A stretch of 64,000 nt of DNA from Candidatus Endomicrobium neocapritermitis (GTDB lineage: Bacteria; Elusimicrobiota; Endomicrobiia; Endomicrobiales; Endomicrobiaceae), in assembly GCA_009778325.1 (NCBI GenBank), contig WRJZ01000051.1, positions 45,320 through 109,319 of the forward strand, read 5' to 3'. Shown here in pieces: positions 46,636 to 56,885 of the stretch. The position numbers and the translations under genes are program-made. Within the stretch, counting starts at the first letter, position 1. The number at the start of each line of letters is the position of its first letter. Under the pieces are notes generated by a model. The model was not told the origin of the DNA and made no database searches. It saw only the letters and a list, made by a program, of their open reading frames with translations.

Positions 46636-47382
46636 ATGGAAAAACAAAAATTGTTTGTACTTTTTCAAAATTATGTGACAGACAATATCATCCCCGATTT
46701 TACTTTGCGGCAATGCGCATTATTTGAAAAATATTTCGACGAGCTTATTGAATGGAATCAAAAATTTAATTTGATATCTTTTAAAAGTGAAACCGATTTG
46801 ATTTACAGACATTTTTGCGACTCGTTATATAGCGCAAAAGCGATAAAAAGCATAACTCATGACACACATCTTAAAGTTGCAGACCTCGGAACAGGCTCAG
46901 GGATGCCTGGAATTCCCGTCAAAATAGCAATACCGGAGATAAAACTCGCTTTGGTTGAATCCATAACTAAAAAGTGTTATTTTCTTGAAAACGCAAATAA
47001 AAAACTTGGTTTTGATATAGAAATACTAAACAAAAGAGCCGAAGAAGTAGGACAAAATCCGCTTTACAGGCAGCAATATGATATTGTTCTCTCCCGCGCG
47101 GTAAGCAAATTTTCGCCTAATCTTGAAATTTCCATACCATTGCTTAGAGTCGGCGGGCATTTTATCGTACACAAAACGAAAAATTCCGCCGAAAGCAAAG
47201 AAGAAGGGCTTCCTTCCGTAGAAAATGCTCTGAGACATTTAGGCGCAAGACTTGAAAAAACAATACCGTACAAACTTCCCGAACAGGAGTTGGATTACTG
47301 TATTCTGATATTCAAAAAATTTAAAGATACCCCTGCCCAATTTCCGAGAAAACCCGGAACCCCGGAAAAAAAACCTTTATAA
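46636..47382 (+). CDS. rsmG: 16S rRNA guanine-527 methyltransferase RsmG
   Basis: Methylates G527 of 16S rRNA. The 248-residue protein has FNLISFKSETDLIYRHFCDS, LKVADLGTGSGMPGIPVKI (SAM loop), LALVESITKKCYFLE, and VLSRAVSKFSPNLEISI, all RsmG hallmarks. It normally follows mnmG; here three genes intervene. No Shine-Dalgarno sequence is seen; a TATTAT hexamer lies seven bases upstream of the ATG, so a leaderless message is possible. Confidence 0.94.
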   Translation: MEKQKLFVLFQNYVTDNIIPDFTLRQCALFEKYFDELIEWNQKFNLISFKSETDLIYRHFCDSLYSAKAIKSITHDTHLKVADLGTGSGMPGIPVKIAIPEIKLALVESITKKCYFLENANKKLGFDIEILNKRAEEVGQNPLYRQQYDIVLSRAVSKFSPNLEISIPLLRVGGHFIVHKTKNSAESKEEGLPSVENALRHLGARLEKTIPYKLPEQELDYCILIFKKFKDTPAQFPRKPGTPEKKPL

Positions 47383-47386
47383 AAAA

Positions 47387-47416
47387 GGCAGATGCAGGGA
47401 CGCAGGGATGCAGAGC
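47387..47416. repeat. Family D half element
   Basis: Units of GATGCAGGGACGCAGGGATG in one orientation at the 3' end of rsmG, without an inverted mate. Confidence 0.7.
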
Positions 47417-47447
47417 GACGACAAAGGCAATTAATAGGGTGTGTTTC

Positions 47448-47846
47448 ATGCTTATAGAAATAGGCTTAAAAACTTCAAAAAGAGAAATATTAATAGATAT
47501 CACGAATCTTATAAATGACGAGATTAAGAAAAGTAAAATCTCATCGGGAATATCCCTTGTTTATACGCCGCACACAACATCTGCCATAACAATAAACGAA
47601 AATGCCGATCCTGACGTATGCACGGATATTTTAAAAGGATTAAAAGATATTTCACCTGTCAAAAGCTCTTATCTTCACGGCGAAGGCAATTCGGACGCGC
47701 ATATTAAGGCAAGCCTGTTCGGAATGTCGCAAATGATAATTATTGAAGAAGGCAGGCTAAAACTTGGCACTTGGCAGGGAATATATTTCTGTGAATTTGA
47801 CGGCCCGAGGAACAGAAAAATCTGGCTGAAGATTATAAAAGATTAA
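47448..47846 (+). CDS. YjbQ/UPF0047-family protein
   Basis: About 132 residues. It has SLVYTPHTTSAITINENAD, the defining PHTT motif, then KSSYLHGEGNSDAHIKASL, GRLKLGTWQGIYFCEFDGP, and RKIWLKII at the end. Members are described as secondary thiamine-phosphate synthases. The ATG at 47448 is preferred over the GTG at 47439 because an AGGG lies eight bases upstream. Confidence 0.9.
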   Translation: MLIEIGLKTSKREILIDITNLINDEIKKSKISSGISLVYTPHTTSAITINENADPDVCTDILKGLKDISPVKSSYLHGEGNSDAHIKASLFGMSQMIIIEEGRLKLGTWQGIYFCEFDGPRNRKIWLKIIKD

Positions 47847-47865
47847 CGGCCAAGAGAATATTCCA

Positions 47866-47910
47866 TTAAAAAAAAGCCGCCGATAATAATTATCGGCGGC
47901 TTTTTTTTAA
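47866..47910. terminator. Bidirectional intrinsic terminator
   Basis: A perfect 45-base palindrome centred at 47888: eight A, GCCGCCGATAAT, one A, then the mirror image ending in eight T. It lies between the converging yjbQ and rpoD genes and can end transcription in both directions. Confidence 0.95.
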
Positions 47911-47919
47911 TATACGGCA

Positions 47920-49650
47920 TTAGTCTATATATTCTCTTAATGTTTTACTTCTGGTAGGATGCCTCAGCTTTCTTATAGCTTTGGCTTCAATCTGTCTGAC
48001 TCTTTCTCTTGTAACTCCGAATTTTCTGCCGACTTCTTCCAGCGTGCTTGGATAGCCGACGCCTATGCCGTATCTCAAACTTATAATTTCAGCTTCTCTA
48101 GGAGTTAAAGAGTTCAATACCTTCTGAAGCTCAAGCTGAAGCCTGTACTGCTGCGTTTTCGCGACGGGGCTGGGGCTGTACTGATCTTCTATAAAATCCT
48201 CAAGCCTTGAATCTTCTTCTTCCCCTACGGGAGTGGCAAGAGATACGGGCTCCTGCATCATTTTCAGTATCTTTCTTATTCTGTCGGTCGAAAGCCTTAA
48301 AACTTTCGAATACTCTTCGATAGTCGGCTCTCTTCCTATATCCTGCTGGTATTTCTTTTTAACTTTTGTAAGCTTTGAAATCAGTTCTTTCATATGCACG
48401 GGAATTCTTATAGTTCTTGCCTGGTCCGCAATCGCGCGGTTTATTGACTGCCTTATCCACCACGTCGCGTACGTCGAAAATTTAAAACCGCGTTTCCATT
48501 CAAATTTTTCAACGGCTTTTGAAAGGCCGAGATTTCCTTCCTGAATCAAATCCGACAATTCAAGATTGCTTATTCCGACATGCTTTTTGGCTATGGAAAC
48601 AACAAGCCTGAAGTTGGCTTCAATCAATTTCATTTTGTCCCTGTGTATTATTTCTTCTAAATCTCTTATTTTTTTATCCGTCTCTATCATATCTTCCGGA
48701 GAAATCACAAAACCTTCTTTAAGATTCGCCTGCTTCACAAGGGCGGTTTCTATATTTCTCAAAGCTTCTTCAACGGAAGAAACAGGGCATCCGGTATGCT
48801 TTTTAAATTCCGCGGCTTTGATTTTTCCGGATTTATACTGTCTGTGCATGTTTTGAACTTTAGACGGAGAATTCTTGAATTTTCTTTCAAACCTTCTCAG
48901 CTCGTCTTTAATTTCATTAAGTTTTTGCGCCGTAGTTTTAATTTTGTTAATAAGCCTCTTAATCTTATCCTGATTAAGATTGAGGCCGATGATAAGATTT
49001 ATCACTTCGGTGCGAAGCTGTTTAACCTTTACTCCGATTTTTTCTCTTTCTTTCTGCGATATAGATTTCAGCTTTAATCTGGCTTCATACGACTGTATAT
49101 TTTTCTCGATTTTGTTAATTTTCTGTACGGCTTTTTTTATCTTTACGCCCATTCCCCTCAGCTGCGCCTGGGATTTTCTTCCTCTTGGCATAAGCTCTTT
49201 CGGCGTCATTTCCTGCTGGCTTATCAGCGTTTCCCAATTGCGGATTTCTTTTATTATAAGAGGCGACTCCAAAACTATAAATTTTAATTTTTTCTCGTTT
49301 TCTCTTATGTTTTTCGCAAGCTCAACTTCAACCGCTCTTTCCAAAAGAGGAACTTTCGCCATTTCGCTTAAATACATTCTTACGGGATTTATATCTTCAT
49401 CATCGGCCGCGGCTTTAACCGTCTGCTCAACCGCTTCGCCCTGATTTTTTTGCGCTTTATCGGACAGATACTCTTTATTATCTACGACTTTAATGCCCAA
49501 ATCGTCCAAAGTAACAAAAAAACTGTCGATCTTTTCGGCAACCATGGATTTCTGCGGAATACTTTTATTTATTTCTTCATAAGTTAAATACCCCTGCTCT
49601 TTCCCGATGTCAATCAAGCCCTGAAACAAGTCTTTTTTTGCCATTTTCAT
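47920..49650 (-). CDS. rpoD: Primary sigma factor RpoD
   Basis: The housekeeping sigma-70, 576 residues. Region 1.1-like N-terminus ([20 protein letters not shown]), region 1.2 ([16 protein letters not shown]), a long nonconserved region of about 220 residues, region 2 ([20 protein letters not shown], then [15 protein letters not shown]), region 3 and region 4 ([20 protein letters not shown]). The TTGACA/TATAAT promoters found here fit this sigma. It is coupled to dnaG by an ATGA overlap. Confidence 0.98.
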   Translation of the reverse strand: MKMAKKDLFQGLIDIGKEQGYLTYEEINKSIPQKSMVAEKIDSFFVTLDDLGIKVVDNKEYLSDKAQKNQGEAVEQTVKAAADDEDINPVRMYLSEMAKVPLLERAVEVELAKNIRENEKKLKFIVLESPLIIKEIRNWETLISQQEMTPKELMPRGRKSQAQLRGMGVKIKKAVQKINKIEKNIQSYEARLKLKSISQKEREKIGVKVKQLRTEVINLIIGLNLNQDKIKRLINKIKTTAQKLNEIKDELRRFERKFKNSPSKVQNMHRQYKSGKIKAAEFKKHTGCPVSSVEEALRNIETALVKQANLKEGFVISPEDMIETDKKIRDLEEIIHRDKMKLIEANFRLVVSIAKKHVGISNLELSDLIQEGNLGLSKAVEKFEWKRGFKFSTYATWWIRQSINRAIADQARTIRIPVHMKELISKLTKVKKKYQQDIGREPTIEEYSKVLRLSTDRIRKILKMMQEPVSLATPVGEEEDSRLEDFIEDQYSPSPVAKTQQYRLQLELQKVLNSLTPREAEIISLRYGIGVGYPSTLEEVGRKFGVTRERVRQIEAKAIRKLRHPTRSKTLREYID

Positions 49651-51401
49651 TTCCCCGACCCCTTTAAAAGGGCTGTTAATTTTTTATATTCTTCCTGTTT
49701 GCCGCTGTCAACCGCGGCCTGCCCCGTACTCATTAAAATAATTTCTTTTTCAAGCTCTTTACGTCTTTTTTTAAGTTTATCAACATTTATATCTTTCAAA
49801 ATAGTATTAAAAACTTCTTCAATATTATTATATTCTATCGGCGAAAGAGTCACAGCCGTGAACCATTTTGAATCGTTTTCAGACAAAGAATTTAAAATTC
49901 CGGCTTCATCATGCCCCGACGCCAGCATTGAGAATATTTTTGAACACCTTATATCGGTAAAAATATCTCCGGTAATATTTTCAATAAGTTTTCTGTCTCT
50001 CATTATAAGATTAAGAAGATTTTCTTCAAGAGACAGACCTATCTTTTTCTCGTCTGCAGCGAAGATTTTATTTTCGACGTATGCGTATGCAGAAGCATTC
50101 TTCAGCAGCTTATTCTTTTGCTTCTTTTTAAACTCTCTCCAGACAGCCTCTTCATCAATATTTATACGCTGCGAAAAAGTTTTTATCCATTCCCTCTGGA
50201 TTACATTGTCTGCGCTTCTGGAAACAAAATCTAAAAGAACCGAAACAGCTTTGGCTTTTGTTTCGGGGATATTTTTCTTTATATCCGAAGAAACCCTGTC
50301 TATCATAAACTCAATCGCGCTCTTAGAACTTTTTTCAACAAGCTCCAAAAATTTTTCTTTCCCGTTTTCGTTGAGATATTCATCCGCGTCAACGCCTTCC
50401 GGAAGAGAAGAAACCGAACACTGTGTTCCGTTTTCAACCAAAATTTCCAAAGCTCTCTGCGCCGCAGTCCTTCCTGCATTGTCAGCGTCAAAAAGTAAAG
50501 TCACGCTGTCTGCATATCTTGCGATAAGCTTCGCGTGATTCTGCGTAAAAGCCGTTCCAAGGGAAGCAACCGCCCCAGTAATGCCGAACTGCCATGGAAT
50601 AACAACATCCATGTAACCTTCAAGAACTATTATTTTCCGCTCTTTTCTCAGTTCCGGCAAAGTTTGAAACAAGCCGTAAAGATTCGAAGACTTTGAATAA
50701 ACAGCCGTTTCGGGAGTATTTAAATATTTAGGCTGCTGGTCATCACTCAGAGATCTCCCTCCGAACGCGACAACCCTGCCCTGTACGTCAAAAATCGGAA
50801 ACACTACCCTTTCCGACATATACTCAAAATAACTTCCCCTTTCGGTCTTTGTTATTATTCCGGCTTTTAAAAGAACTTCGGGCGTGTACCCTTTTTTTGC
50901 CGCCTGCGCGATAAGCTGTCCTTTCGGGGCATAGCCTATCATAAATTTCTTGACAGTATCTGCGTTTATACCGCGCTTTTCAAGATACTGCCTTGCTTTT
51001 GCGGCTTGCGAGCTTTCTAAGAAACACCTATTGTAAAATCTAGCCGAACTTTCCAAAATTTCAAATAGTTTTGTTTTTTCGGATACTTTTACCGCTTCAT
51101 CTTTTGTCTCTTGTATTTCAATTCCGGCTTTTTTTGCAAGCTTTCTTACAGACTCTAACCAAGAGATATTATCCATAAGAATAACAAATTTAAAAACATC
51201 GCCCGCTGCATTGCACCCAAAGCACCTGAAAATTCCTTTTTCAGGGCTTACCACAAAAGAAGGCGTCTTTTCATTGTGAAAAGGGCAACATGCTTTCCAG
51301 TTGCGTCCTGCTCTCTTCAAATCAGGCAGATACTCTCTTACAACGGAAACTATGTCGCTTGAAAGCCTTACTCTTTCGATTATATCTTCCGGTATTGCCA
51401 T
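49647..51401 (-). CDS. dnaG: DNA primase
   Basis: Makes RNA primers at the fork. The 584-residue protein has the CHC2 zinc finger ([15 protein letters not shown] with [11 protein letters not shown]), the core with [21 protein letters not shown], and the TOPRIM motifs VLEGYMDVV and [13 protein letters not shown]. The C-terminal DnaB-interacting domain is present but poorly conserved. Operon order rpsU, NIF3-like, dnaG, rpoD. The start ATG is next to a family C repeat. Confidence 0.97.
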   Translation of the reverse strand: MAIPEDIIERVRLSSDIVSVVREYLPDLKRAGRNWKACCPFHNEKTPSFVVSPEKGIFRCFGCNAAGDVFKFVILMDNISWLESVRKLAKKAGIEIQETKDEAVKVSEKTKLFEILESSARFYNRCFLESSQAAKARQYLEKRGINADTVKKFMIGYAPKGQLIAQAAKKGYTPEVLLKAGIITKTERGSYFEYMSERVVFPIFDVQGRVVAFGGRSLSDDQQPKYLNTPETAVYSKSSNLYGLFQTLPELRKERKIIVLEGYMDVVIPWQFGITGAVASLGTAFTQNHAKLIARYADSVTLLFDADNAGRTAAQRALEILVENGTQCSVSSLPEGVDADEYLNENGKEKFLELVEKSSKSAIEFMIDRVSSDIKKNIPETKAKAVSVLLDFVSRSADNVIQREWIKTFSQRINIDEEAVWREFKKKQKNKLLKNASAYAYVENKIFAADEKKIGLSLEENLLNLIMRDRKLIENITGDIFTDIRCSKIFSMLASGHDEAGILNSLSENDSKWFTAVTLSPIEYNNIEEVFNTILKDINVDKLKKRRKELEKEIILMSTGQAAVDSGKQEEYKKLTALLKGSGK

Positions 51402-51412
51402 AGTTTTAACTG

Positions 51413-51536
51413 CAGTTAATAGTTAATAGATAATAGGTAATAGTTATTGAATTTCGGCGAAGCCGAAATCTATTTATAGGTTTTCGCTTCGCGAAAACAC
51501 CGAAACTATTAACTATTAGTTATTAATTATTAACTG
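51413..51536. repeat. Family C inverted element, twin of the one at 63.9 kb
   Basis: Arms 51413-51445 and 51504-51536 of GTTAATAGTTAATAG units. Core palindromes TTTCGGCGAAGCCGAAA (51452-51468) and GTTTTCGCTTCGCGAAAAC (51480-51498) with linker CTATTTATAG. Over 122 bases it matches the reverse complement of 63879-64000 at 115 positions. The right arm contains the stop of the NIF3-like gene. Confidence 0.92.
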
Positions 51537-52491
51537 TCCTTTTGAATCTTCTAAACCCCGAGCACTCGATAAACTCCAAAGATCCGAACTTATTTTCAAG
51601 TTTATCGAAAAGAAGATTGAGCCCAAGGTTATCGGAAGATATATGCCCGGCCAAAACAACATTTAACTTTTGTTTTTCAGCTTCCTTGTAACACTTTTCG
51701 CTCATATGCATGCCTACGATAGTTCCGACTCCGGCATCGGCAAGCTTTTCAAGCGATTCAACCGGTCCTTCGGTTCCGCCTGTCATATCTACAAAAATTT
51801 TCCCGCAGCGCGAGTCGTCATTGCCCAAAAGTATGAAAGGAGGTATTCCGGCTTTTGCGGAATATTGATATTCCGGCTGGGTGTTTAAAAAAGATAAAAT
51901 ATCTTTTAAATATCTCGGATTTGAGATATCAATCTGCTTCTGTAAAAATGACGCCACGTGATTATCCGAAACAGTATGCGCCGTCATCAAAGGAATTCCC
52001 AAAAGTTTTGCCGCATCCGCGACTCTGTCGTTATTCTGAGGAAGAATGCTTCTTTTCACGTCTTTCATGCGCGAAGCAACCATCTTCTCGGCAATATTAA
52101 CTGGTATTCCCTGCTTGTTAAGTATATCGGACTGCATGCCGATAACGTTATAAAACGTCGAATAAGCATAGCCTTCGGGGTGATGCCCGATGAGCAAATC
52201 AATTTTTTTCCCGGAATTATTAAGCTGTCCCGCCAAAAGTATTTCAGGAGTTTCTATATCTATTCCGACCATAACCGTATTAACTTCGGTTTCAGGGTCG
52301 CCGTTTAAAATCCTTGAATCATAATAAGGATTCGTAAGGCTTTCAATATCATAAAGCGCTTTCTTTTCAGCTGAAAGCGCGTCATATTCTTCTTTGCGTT
52401 TCAAAAGGTCAAGCTCGGCTACGGCTATTCCTCTGGGATCGGTTTCAATTCCTTCTCTTACAAATAATTCGTAAATTTGTTTTAGTTTCAT
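51523..52491 (-). CDS. NIF3-like (NGG1-interacting factor 3-related) protein
   Basis: A 322-residue protein with features of the NIF3/DUF34 metal-binding fold: VMVGIDIETPEIL, DLLIGHHPEGYAYS (HH pair), LAGHISSDNLGLNLLF near the C-terminus, and GMHMSEKCYKEAEKQ. The length and middle region differ from the classic YbgI family, so the assignment is to a related subfamily. Function in the family is unsettled. It is inserted between rpsU and dnaG; the final residues RTVNN come from a repeat arm. Confidence 0.7.
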   Translation of the reverse strand: MKLKQIYELFVREGIETDPRGIAVAELDLLKRKEEYDALSAEKKALYDIESLTNPYYDSRILNGDPETEVNTVMVGIDIETPEILLAGQLNNSGKKIDLLIGHHPEGYAYSTFYNVIGMQSDILNKQGIPVNIAEKMVASRMKDVKRSILPQNNDRVADAAKLLGIPLMTAHTVSDNHVASFLQKQIDISNPRYLKDILSFLNTQPEYQYSAKAGIPPFILLGNDDSRCGKIFVDMTGGTEGPVESLEKLADAGVGTIVGMHMSEKCYKEAEKQKLNVVLAGHISSDNLGLNLLFDKLENKFGSLEFIECSGFRRFKRTVNN

Positions 52492-52505
52492 AAAACCTCA
52501 AATGC

Positions 52506-52561
52506 AAAAAGGAGCTGTATTTAAAAGTAGATTAATCTGCCTCAAATACAACTCCCTTTTT
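52506..52561 (-). terminator. Intrinsic terminator after rpsU
   Basis: AAAAAGGAG-C-TGTATTT pairs with AAATACA-A-CTCC-C-TTTTT; on the minus strand it follows rpsU and ends in a T run. It separates rpsU from the NIF3-like gene. Confidence 0.8.
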
Positions 52562-52581
52562 ATTGTCTTATTTTTACTTTA

Positions 52582-52788
52582 TTAACGCGACCATCTGTTG
52601 TCTTTAAGCATTTTGCGGCGGATTTTTCTTTTGGCTTCTGCAAGCTTTTCTTTTCTTACTACGCTCGGAGCTTTATAGTATTCTCTTTTTTTAATCTCCT
52701 GCATAATGCCGTTTCTTTCGCATTCTCTCTTGAAGCGTCTTATCGCTTCTTCGATAGATTCACCGTCGCGAACTTTAACGTTGACCAT
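52582..52788 (-). CDS. rpsU: Ribosomal protein bS21
   Basis: Small-subunit protein S21, here about 68 residues. The start is placed at the ATG at 52788 because the family begins with a short strand before VRDGESIEEAIRRFKREC; a GTG five codons earlier is less likely. The basic tail KRKIRRKMLKDNRW is typical. It heads the rpsU-dnaG-rpoD gene order, interrupted here by the NIF3-like gene and a terminator. Confidence 0.95.
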   Translation of the reverse strand: MVNVKVRDGESIEEAIRRFKRECERNGIMQEIKKREYYKAPSVVRKEKLAEAKRKIRRKMLKDNRWSR

Positions 52789-52827
52789 ATTACTAAACAC
52801 CACCCTTTCTTAAAAAAGAAGTTTTTT

Positions 52828-52922
52828 TAACGACAATTACGAATGACGAATTACGAATCAACGGCTTTAACGGCGATTACGAATAAGAATTATTTTTTTG
52901 TTTTGTCTTTAATTCGTAATTG
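52828..52922. repeat. Family B asymmetric element
   Basis: The left arm (52828-52865) matches the short arm of the 14.2 kb family B element at 37 of 38 positions. The right side keeps only AATTCGTAATTG (52911-52922). The loop ATTATTTTTTTGTTTTGTC is shared with the element at 13.5 kb. It lies between rpsU and the HIT gene. Confidence 0.82.
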
Positions 52923-52926
52923 TTTT

Positions 52927-53274
52927 TCATCCAGGGGGCCAGCAAAAGCTTCTTCCGCCGAGTAAATGATAATGAATATGAAATACCGTTTGTCCGGCGT
53001 CAGCGCCGCAATTATTTACGACTCTGTAACCGTTTTTCATTTCAGGAAACTGCAAAGCGATTTTTGCGGCGGCAGCCTGAACTAAACCGACAATCAGCTC
53101 ATCGCCTTCCGATAATGAGTTTAAATCTTTTATGTGTTTCTTCGGTATTATTACTATATGCACCGGAGCCTGGGGGTTTATATCCCTGAAAGCAAATACC
53201 GTCTCATCTTCGTAAACTTTCCGGGAAGGTATTTCGCCTTTTGCTATTTTACAAAAAAGACAATTATCAGCCAT
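52927..53274 (-). CDS. HIT-family nucleotide hydrolase
   Basis: A 115-residue histidine-triad protein of the HINT type. It has CLFCKIAKGEIPSRKVYED with a zinc-type CxxC, FAFRDINPQAPVHIVIIPKK, and the catalytic HIHYHLLGG motif near the end. Hydrolyses nucleoside phosphoramidates. The C-terminal CWPPG is usual. It stands alone with repeats on both sides. Confidence 0.94.
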   Translation of the reverse strand: MADNCLFCKIAKGEIPSRKVYEDETVFAFRDINPQAPVHIVIIPKKHIKDLNSLSEGDELIVGLVQAAAAKIALQFPEMKNGYRVVNNCGADAGQTVFHIHYHLLGGRSFCWPPG

Positions 53275-53334
53275 GCGGTGTCCTTTTCAATAAACATATT
53301 GAAAATTGTACAAGATTATAAAAAAAATTACAAG

Positions 53335-53359
53335 CTAATTTGCGTAAAGCGCAAATTAG
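53335..53359 (-). terminator. Hairpin between the RND and HIT genes
   Basis: CTAATTTGCG, loop TAAAG, CGCAAATTAG: a perfect ten-base stem. No strong T run follows, so the terminator role is tentative. Confidence 0.45.
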
Positions 53360-53454
53360 AAGCTCAGAAGTTCGGAAGTTCAGCAGCTCAGTAACAGCAA
53401 CAACAAAGACTTTGTCTTTGCTAAGCTGCTGAGCTTCCGAGCTGCCGAACTTCC
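53358..53454. repeat. Family E inverted element
   Basis: Arms 53358-53391 and 53421-53454 of AGCTCAGAAGTTCGGAAG-like units. The loop GTAACAGCAACAACAAAG, then ACTTTGTCTTTG, closely matches the loop at 63.3 kb. It ends four bases from the stop of the RND gene. Confidence 0.88.
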
Positions 53455-53457
53455 ATA

Positions 53458-56400
53458 TTAAAGTTTTTTCTTTGCAAGTTCCTCGTCAGTATAGTCAATC
53501 ATTCTTTTGTCCGGCCTTCCGAAAAGCCTCCTGAGGAAATGCCTTAGCGTATCCATATACTCAAAAATCGCAGGCACGACAAGCAGCGTAAGAACAGTTG
53601 AGCTTATTATGCCTCCGATAACTACTATTCCCATGCCTTTTCTAAAACTCCCCACTTCGCTCAGTCCCAGCGCGGTAGGCAACATGCCTGCAATCAAAGC
53701 AAAAGACGTCATAAGTATGGGGCGCAGCCTTATCGTACCGGCTTTGGTAATAGCTTTACTGATTCCAAACCCTCTTCTCATCAGCTGCTGTATATAGTCA
53801 ACCATCAATATTGAATTTTTGGCAACAATGCCAAGCAGCATTATCATGCCTATCATAGTAAACATATCTATAGGTTGGTTCGCAAACAGCAAAGCCAAAA
53901 TGCCCCCGACAATAGCAAGCGGAAGCGCCGTCATAATCGTAAAAGGAGTTATTACGGATTCGTACAAACTTGCGAGAACCATAAAAATGAATATAAGCGA
54001 AAGCGTTCCGGCTACTAACATGCTTTGGAACATTGTTTTCATTTCTTCGGCATTGCCGGCAAGCCTGAATTCAATATTCGCCCATTTTTCAGCGAACTCG
54101 GGAGATTTTTTTGTTTCATTAAAAATTCTTACGGCTTCCTTCTGCACCGGACCTATGGTTCCGCCGGCTGCTATGTTTCCTTCAACGGTAACATAACGAG
54201 CCCTGTCTTTTCTGAAAATCTGCACGGGTCCGGAAGTTTCTCTTATCGTCGCGACATTTTTCAGCCTTACAAGCTTATTATTGACGTTGCTGATAAATAC
54301 CGAGTCAAAATTTTTCATTAAGTCTCTTTGATTTTCCTGAAGCCTGACTTTTATATCGTACTCGGTGCCGCCTTCCCTGAATTTTCCGGCATTGGCGCCG
54401 TCAATCATCGCTCTTATTTCGTTTCCCGCCATAACGGAGCTTACGCCCAGGTTTTCCATTTTTTTCATGTCCATCAGTATCTGCATCTCGGGTTTTCCGA
54501 CTCTGTAATTTGATTTTATGTCAACAAAATCTGGGATAGAACCGAATTTTTCCATTAATACCTGCGCTGCTCCGTAAAGCACGTCCACCTCATCTCCGAC
54601 AAGTTCAACGACAAATTCGCTCCTCCCGCTTCCCATCCCGCCGGCCCTTGTAAATGAAAAGTCCAATTCATGGCCGTATTTTTCATTTAAAACTTCGCGC
54701 AGATGAGTCTGCATTCCGGAAGTCGTAAAGCTTCTTTCTTTAGCGGGTATCATTTTCACAAACATAACCGCCTGATTCGCAAGGTTCGTAAACATATTTG
54801 CAGAACCGATCGTTGAAGAAAGCATTTCAATATCGGGCTCGCTCATTATAACGGCTTCTATTTCTTTTGCGTACACGTCCATTTTATCAAGCGAAGTTCC
54901 CGGCTTTGCTTCAATTTGAATATTAAATTCTCCCCATTCCGAAGACGGCATAAAGGTAGTTTTCAAATATGTTTTGGCAATTACAAGCGAACTTACGAAT
55001 ATACAAATTGCAATAACTATCGTTATAAATCTCCAGCTGATTTTAAAATAACGTTTCTTTTCGCGATTATTTTTAGAGCCTATAGGGATTTTTACAAGAT
55101 TTGCCGTAACGATAAAATAAATTGCCTTTCTGTATATGTATTGTATCGCGCCGAACACCTTATTAAACCACCCGACCGTTAAAAGCCTGAAAACATATAC
55201 TACGCCGCTCCATACGGCCGACAGTTTTGTAAGTATAAAAGGTTTATTTTTCTCTTTTTTATTATGATCGGGTATCATATAAGCCGAAAGCATCGGCGCT
55301 ATCGTAAGAGCGTCTAAAAGCGATATACCCATCGCAAAAACGACGGTCAGTCCGAACTCTCTGAAAAACTGCCCCATAATGCCGCTTAAAAAAGCGACCG
55401 GAAGAAACACGGCTATAACGGTGCTTGTGGTGGCGATTACGGCAAGCGTAACTTCATTAGTGCCTTCAACCGCCGCTGTTATCGGGTCGGAGCCCTCCTC
55501 ATAATGCCTGAATATGTTTTCACGGACAATGATGGCGTCGTCGATAAGCAAACCGACCGCGAGGGACAAAGACATAAGAGAAATAACGTTTAAGCTAAAT
55601 CCCGCCAAATACATAAATACGAACGCGCCTATTAAACTGTTCGGCAGGGCAAGCGCGGTAATAAACGTGGATCTCCAGCTTCCCAAGAAAAAATAAACTA
55701 CGACTATCGCCAGAAAAACGCCTTCCATTATCGTTCTTTGAACGTCCGTAATATTCATTCTTACGCCTCTGGCCATATCGGAGATGAGCGTAAGCTTCGG
55801 CGAGCCTTCAAAGTTCTTGTATCTTTTGTTTACTTCCGCGACTCTTGACTTTATAGCATCGGAAATAGCGACATCGTTTCCTTTTGCCTGCCTATAGACA
55901 TACACAAGCAGCGACGGTTCGGATATAACTTCGCCGTCTTCTTTAATAAGAAGCCTTGCTCTTGAAACTTCCTGTTCAACGCCGTCCTCAACAACGGCAA
56001 CGTCTTTAACGGTAACAGGAACATCGTTTCCCATAAAACTTACGACAACGCCTTTTATCTGTCCTATGCTTTGAAATTCGCCCATTGTCCTGAAAGTTAT
56101 TTCCCTTGTGCCTCTGTCAACTCTTCCGGCAGGGATATTTAAGCTGTTAGCTTGTATTCTTGACGCAATAGCCGTAAGGGTAAGTTCGTGTTCTTTGAGT
56201 TTTTCTTTATTTGCGTTAACCTGAATTTCTCTTCTTGAACCTCCGAGAATGGATATCTGCGAAACTCCGGAAACCTGGGCAAGGTCTTTTGATACGATAT
56301 CGTCGGCAAAATCATAAAGCCTTTTCGGATCCAAAGTATCGGATTTCAGGCTCAGCGTTATCAGAGGCATGCTGTCCATGTCGGCTTTCATTATTATAGG

Positions 56401-56775
56401 TTCTTTTATATCGTCAGGCAGCAATAATCTTATCTGACCGACTTTATCTCTTACTTCCTGCGCGGCTATGTCCGGATTTTTTGACAGCTCAAATTCGCCG
56501 AAAACAATCGACATATTATCCTGATTCATCGAAATAACGTGTTTTAAACCGGAAATGCCGCTCATGGCGTCTTCTATGGGCTTTGACACAAGCTGTTCGA
56601 TTTCCGATACTCCGGCTCCGGGATAAGAAGTCATTACAAGTACGTAAGGGAACTCAACGTCAGGATACATTCTGACGCTCAGTTTAGTCATTGAAACCAA
56701 ACCGAGAATCAACAGCGACATCAAAATAGCCATGACAAACGTCGGACGCTTAATTGCTAATTTTGCTAAATTCAT
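53458..56775 (-). CDS. RND efflux transporter, HAE1/AcrB-type
   Basis: A 1105-residue inner-membrane pump. The N-terminus LAKLAIKRPTFVMAILMSLL and YPDVEFPYVLVMTSYPGA are family hallmarks, with ASRIQANSLNIPAGRV, TM4 LAVGLLIDDAIIVRENIFRH (paired aspartates of the proton relay) and a second half ending in the TM10-12 region with GMIMLLGIVAKNSILMVDYI. An insert of about 60 residues follows TM6. No periplasmic adaptor gene lies in the operon. Substrate unknown. Confidence 0.94.
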   Translation of the reverse strand: MNLAKLAIKRPTFVMAILMSLLILGLVSMTKLSVRMYPDVEFPYVLVMTSYPGAGVSEIEQLVSKPIEDAMSGISGLKHVISMNQDNMSIVFGEFELSKNPDIAAQEVRDKVGQIRLLLPDDIKEPIIMKADMDSMPLITLSLKSDTLDPKRLYDFADDIVSKDLAQVSGVSQISILGGSRREIQVNANKEKLKEHELTLTAIASRIQANSLNIPAGRVDRGTREITFRTMGEFQSIGQIKGVVVSFMGNDVPVTVKDVAVVEDGVEQEVSRARLLIKEDGEVISEPSLLVYVYRQAKGNDVAISDAIKSRVAEVNKRYKNFEGSPKLTLISDMARGVRMNITDVQRTIMEGVFLAIVVVYFFLGSWRSTFITALALPNSLIGAFVFMYLAGFSLNVISLMSLSLAVGLLIDDAIIVRENIFRHYEEGSDPITAAVEGTNEVTLAVIATTSTVIAVFLPVAFLSGIMGQFFREFGLTVVFAMGISLLDALTIAPMLSAYMIPDHNKKEKNKPFILTKLSAVWSGVVYVFRLLTVGWFNKVFGAIQYIYRKAIYFIVTANLVKIPIGSKNNREKKRYFKISWRFITIVIAICIFVSSLVIAKTYLKTTFMPSSEWGEFNIQIEAKPGTSLDKMDVYAKEIEAVIMSEPDIEMLSSTIGSANMFTNLANQAVMFVKMIPAKERSFTTSGMQTHLREVLNEKYGHELDFSFTRAGGMGSGRSEFVVELVGDEVDVLYGAAQVLMEKFGSIPDFVDIKSNYRVGKPEMQILMDMKKMENLGVSSVMAGNEIRAMIDGANAGKFREGGTEYDIKVRLQENQRDLMKNFDSVFISNVNNKLVRLKNVATIRETSGPVQIFRKDRARYVTVEGNIAAGGTIGPVQKEAVRIFNETKKSPEFAEKWANIEFRLAGNAEEMKTMFQSMLVAGTLSLIFIFMVLASLYESVITPFTIMTALPLAIVGGILALLFANQPIDMFTMIGMIMLLGIVAKNSILMVDYIQQLMRRGFGISKAITKAGTIRLRPILMTSFALIAGMLPTALGLSEVGSFRKGMGIVVIGGIISSTVLTLLVVPAIFEYMDTLRHFLRRLFGRPDKRMIDYTDEELAKKKL

Positions 56776-56793
56776 AATTACCTCTTTAACGTA

Positions 56794-56878
56794 AGATGCG
56801 GAGATGCAAGGATGCAGAGATGCGGGGCAACGTCCTGTGTTTTTACTCTGCCTCTCCGCATCCCGCCTCTTTGCCTCT
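56794..56878. repeat. Family D inverted element between tolC-like and RND genes
   Basis: Left arm GATGCGGAGATGCAAGGATG-type units (56794-56827), right arm CTCTGCCTCTCCGCATCCCG-type (56846-56878). It occupies the gap where an adaptor gene would be expected. Confidence 0.85.
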
Positions 56879-56885
56879 GTCGTTA

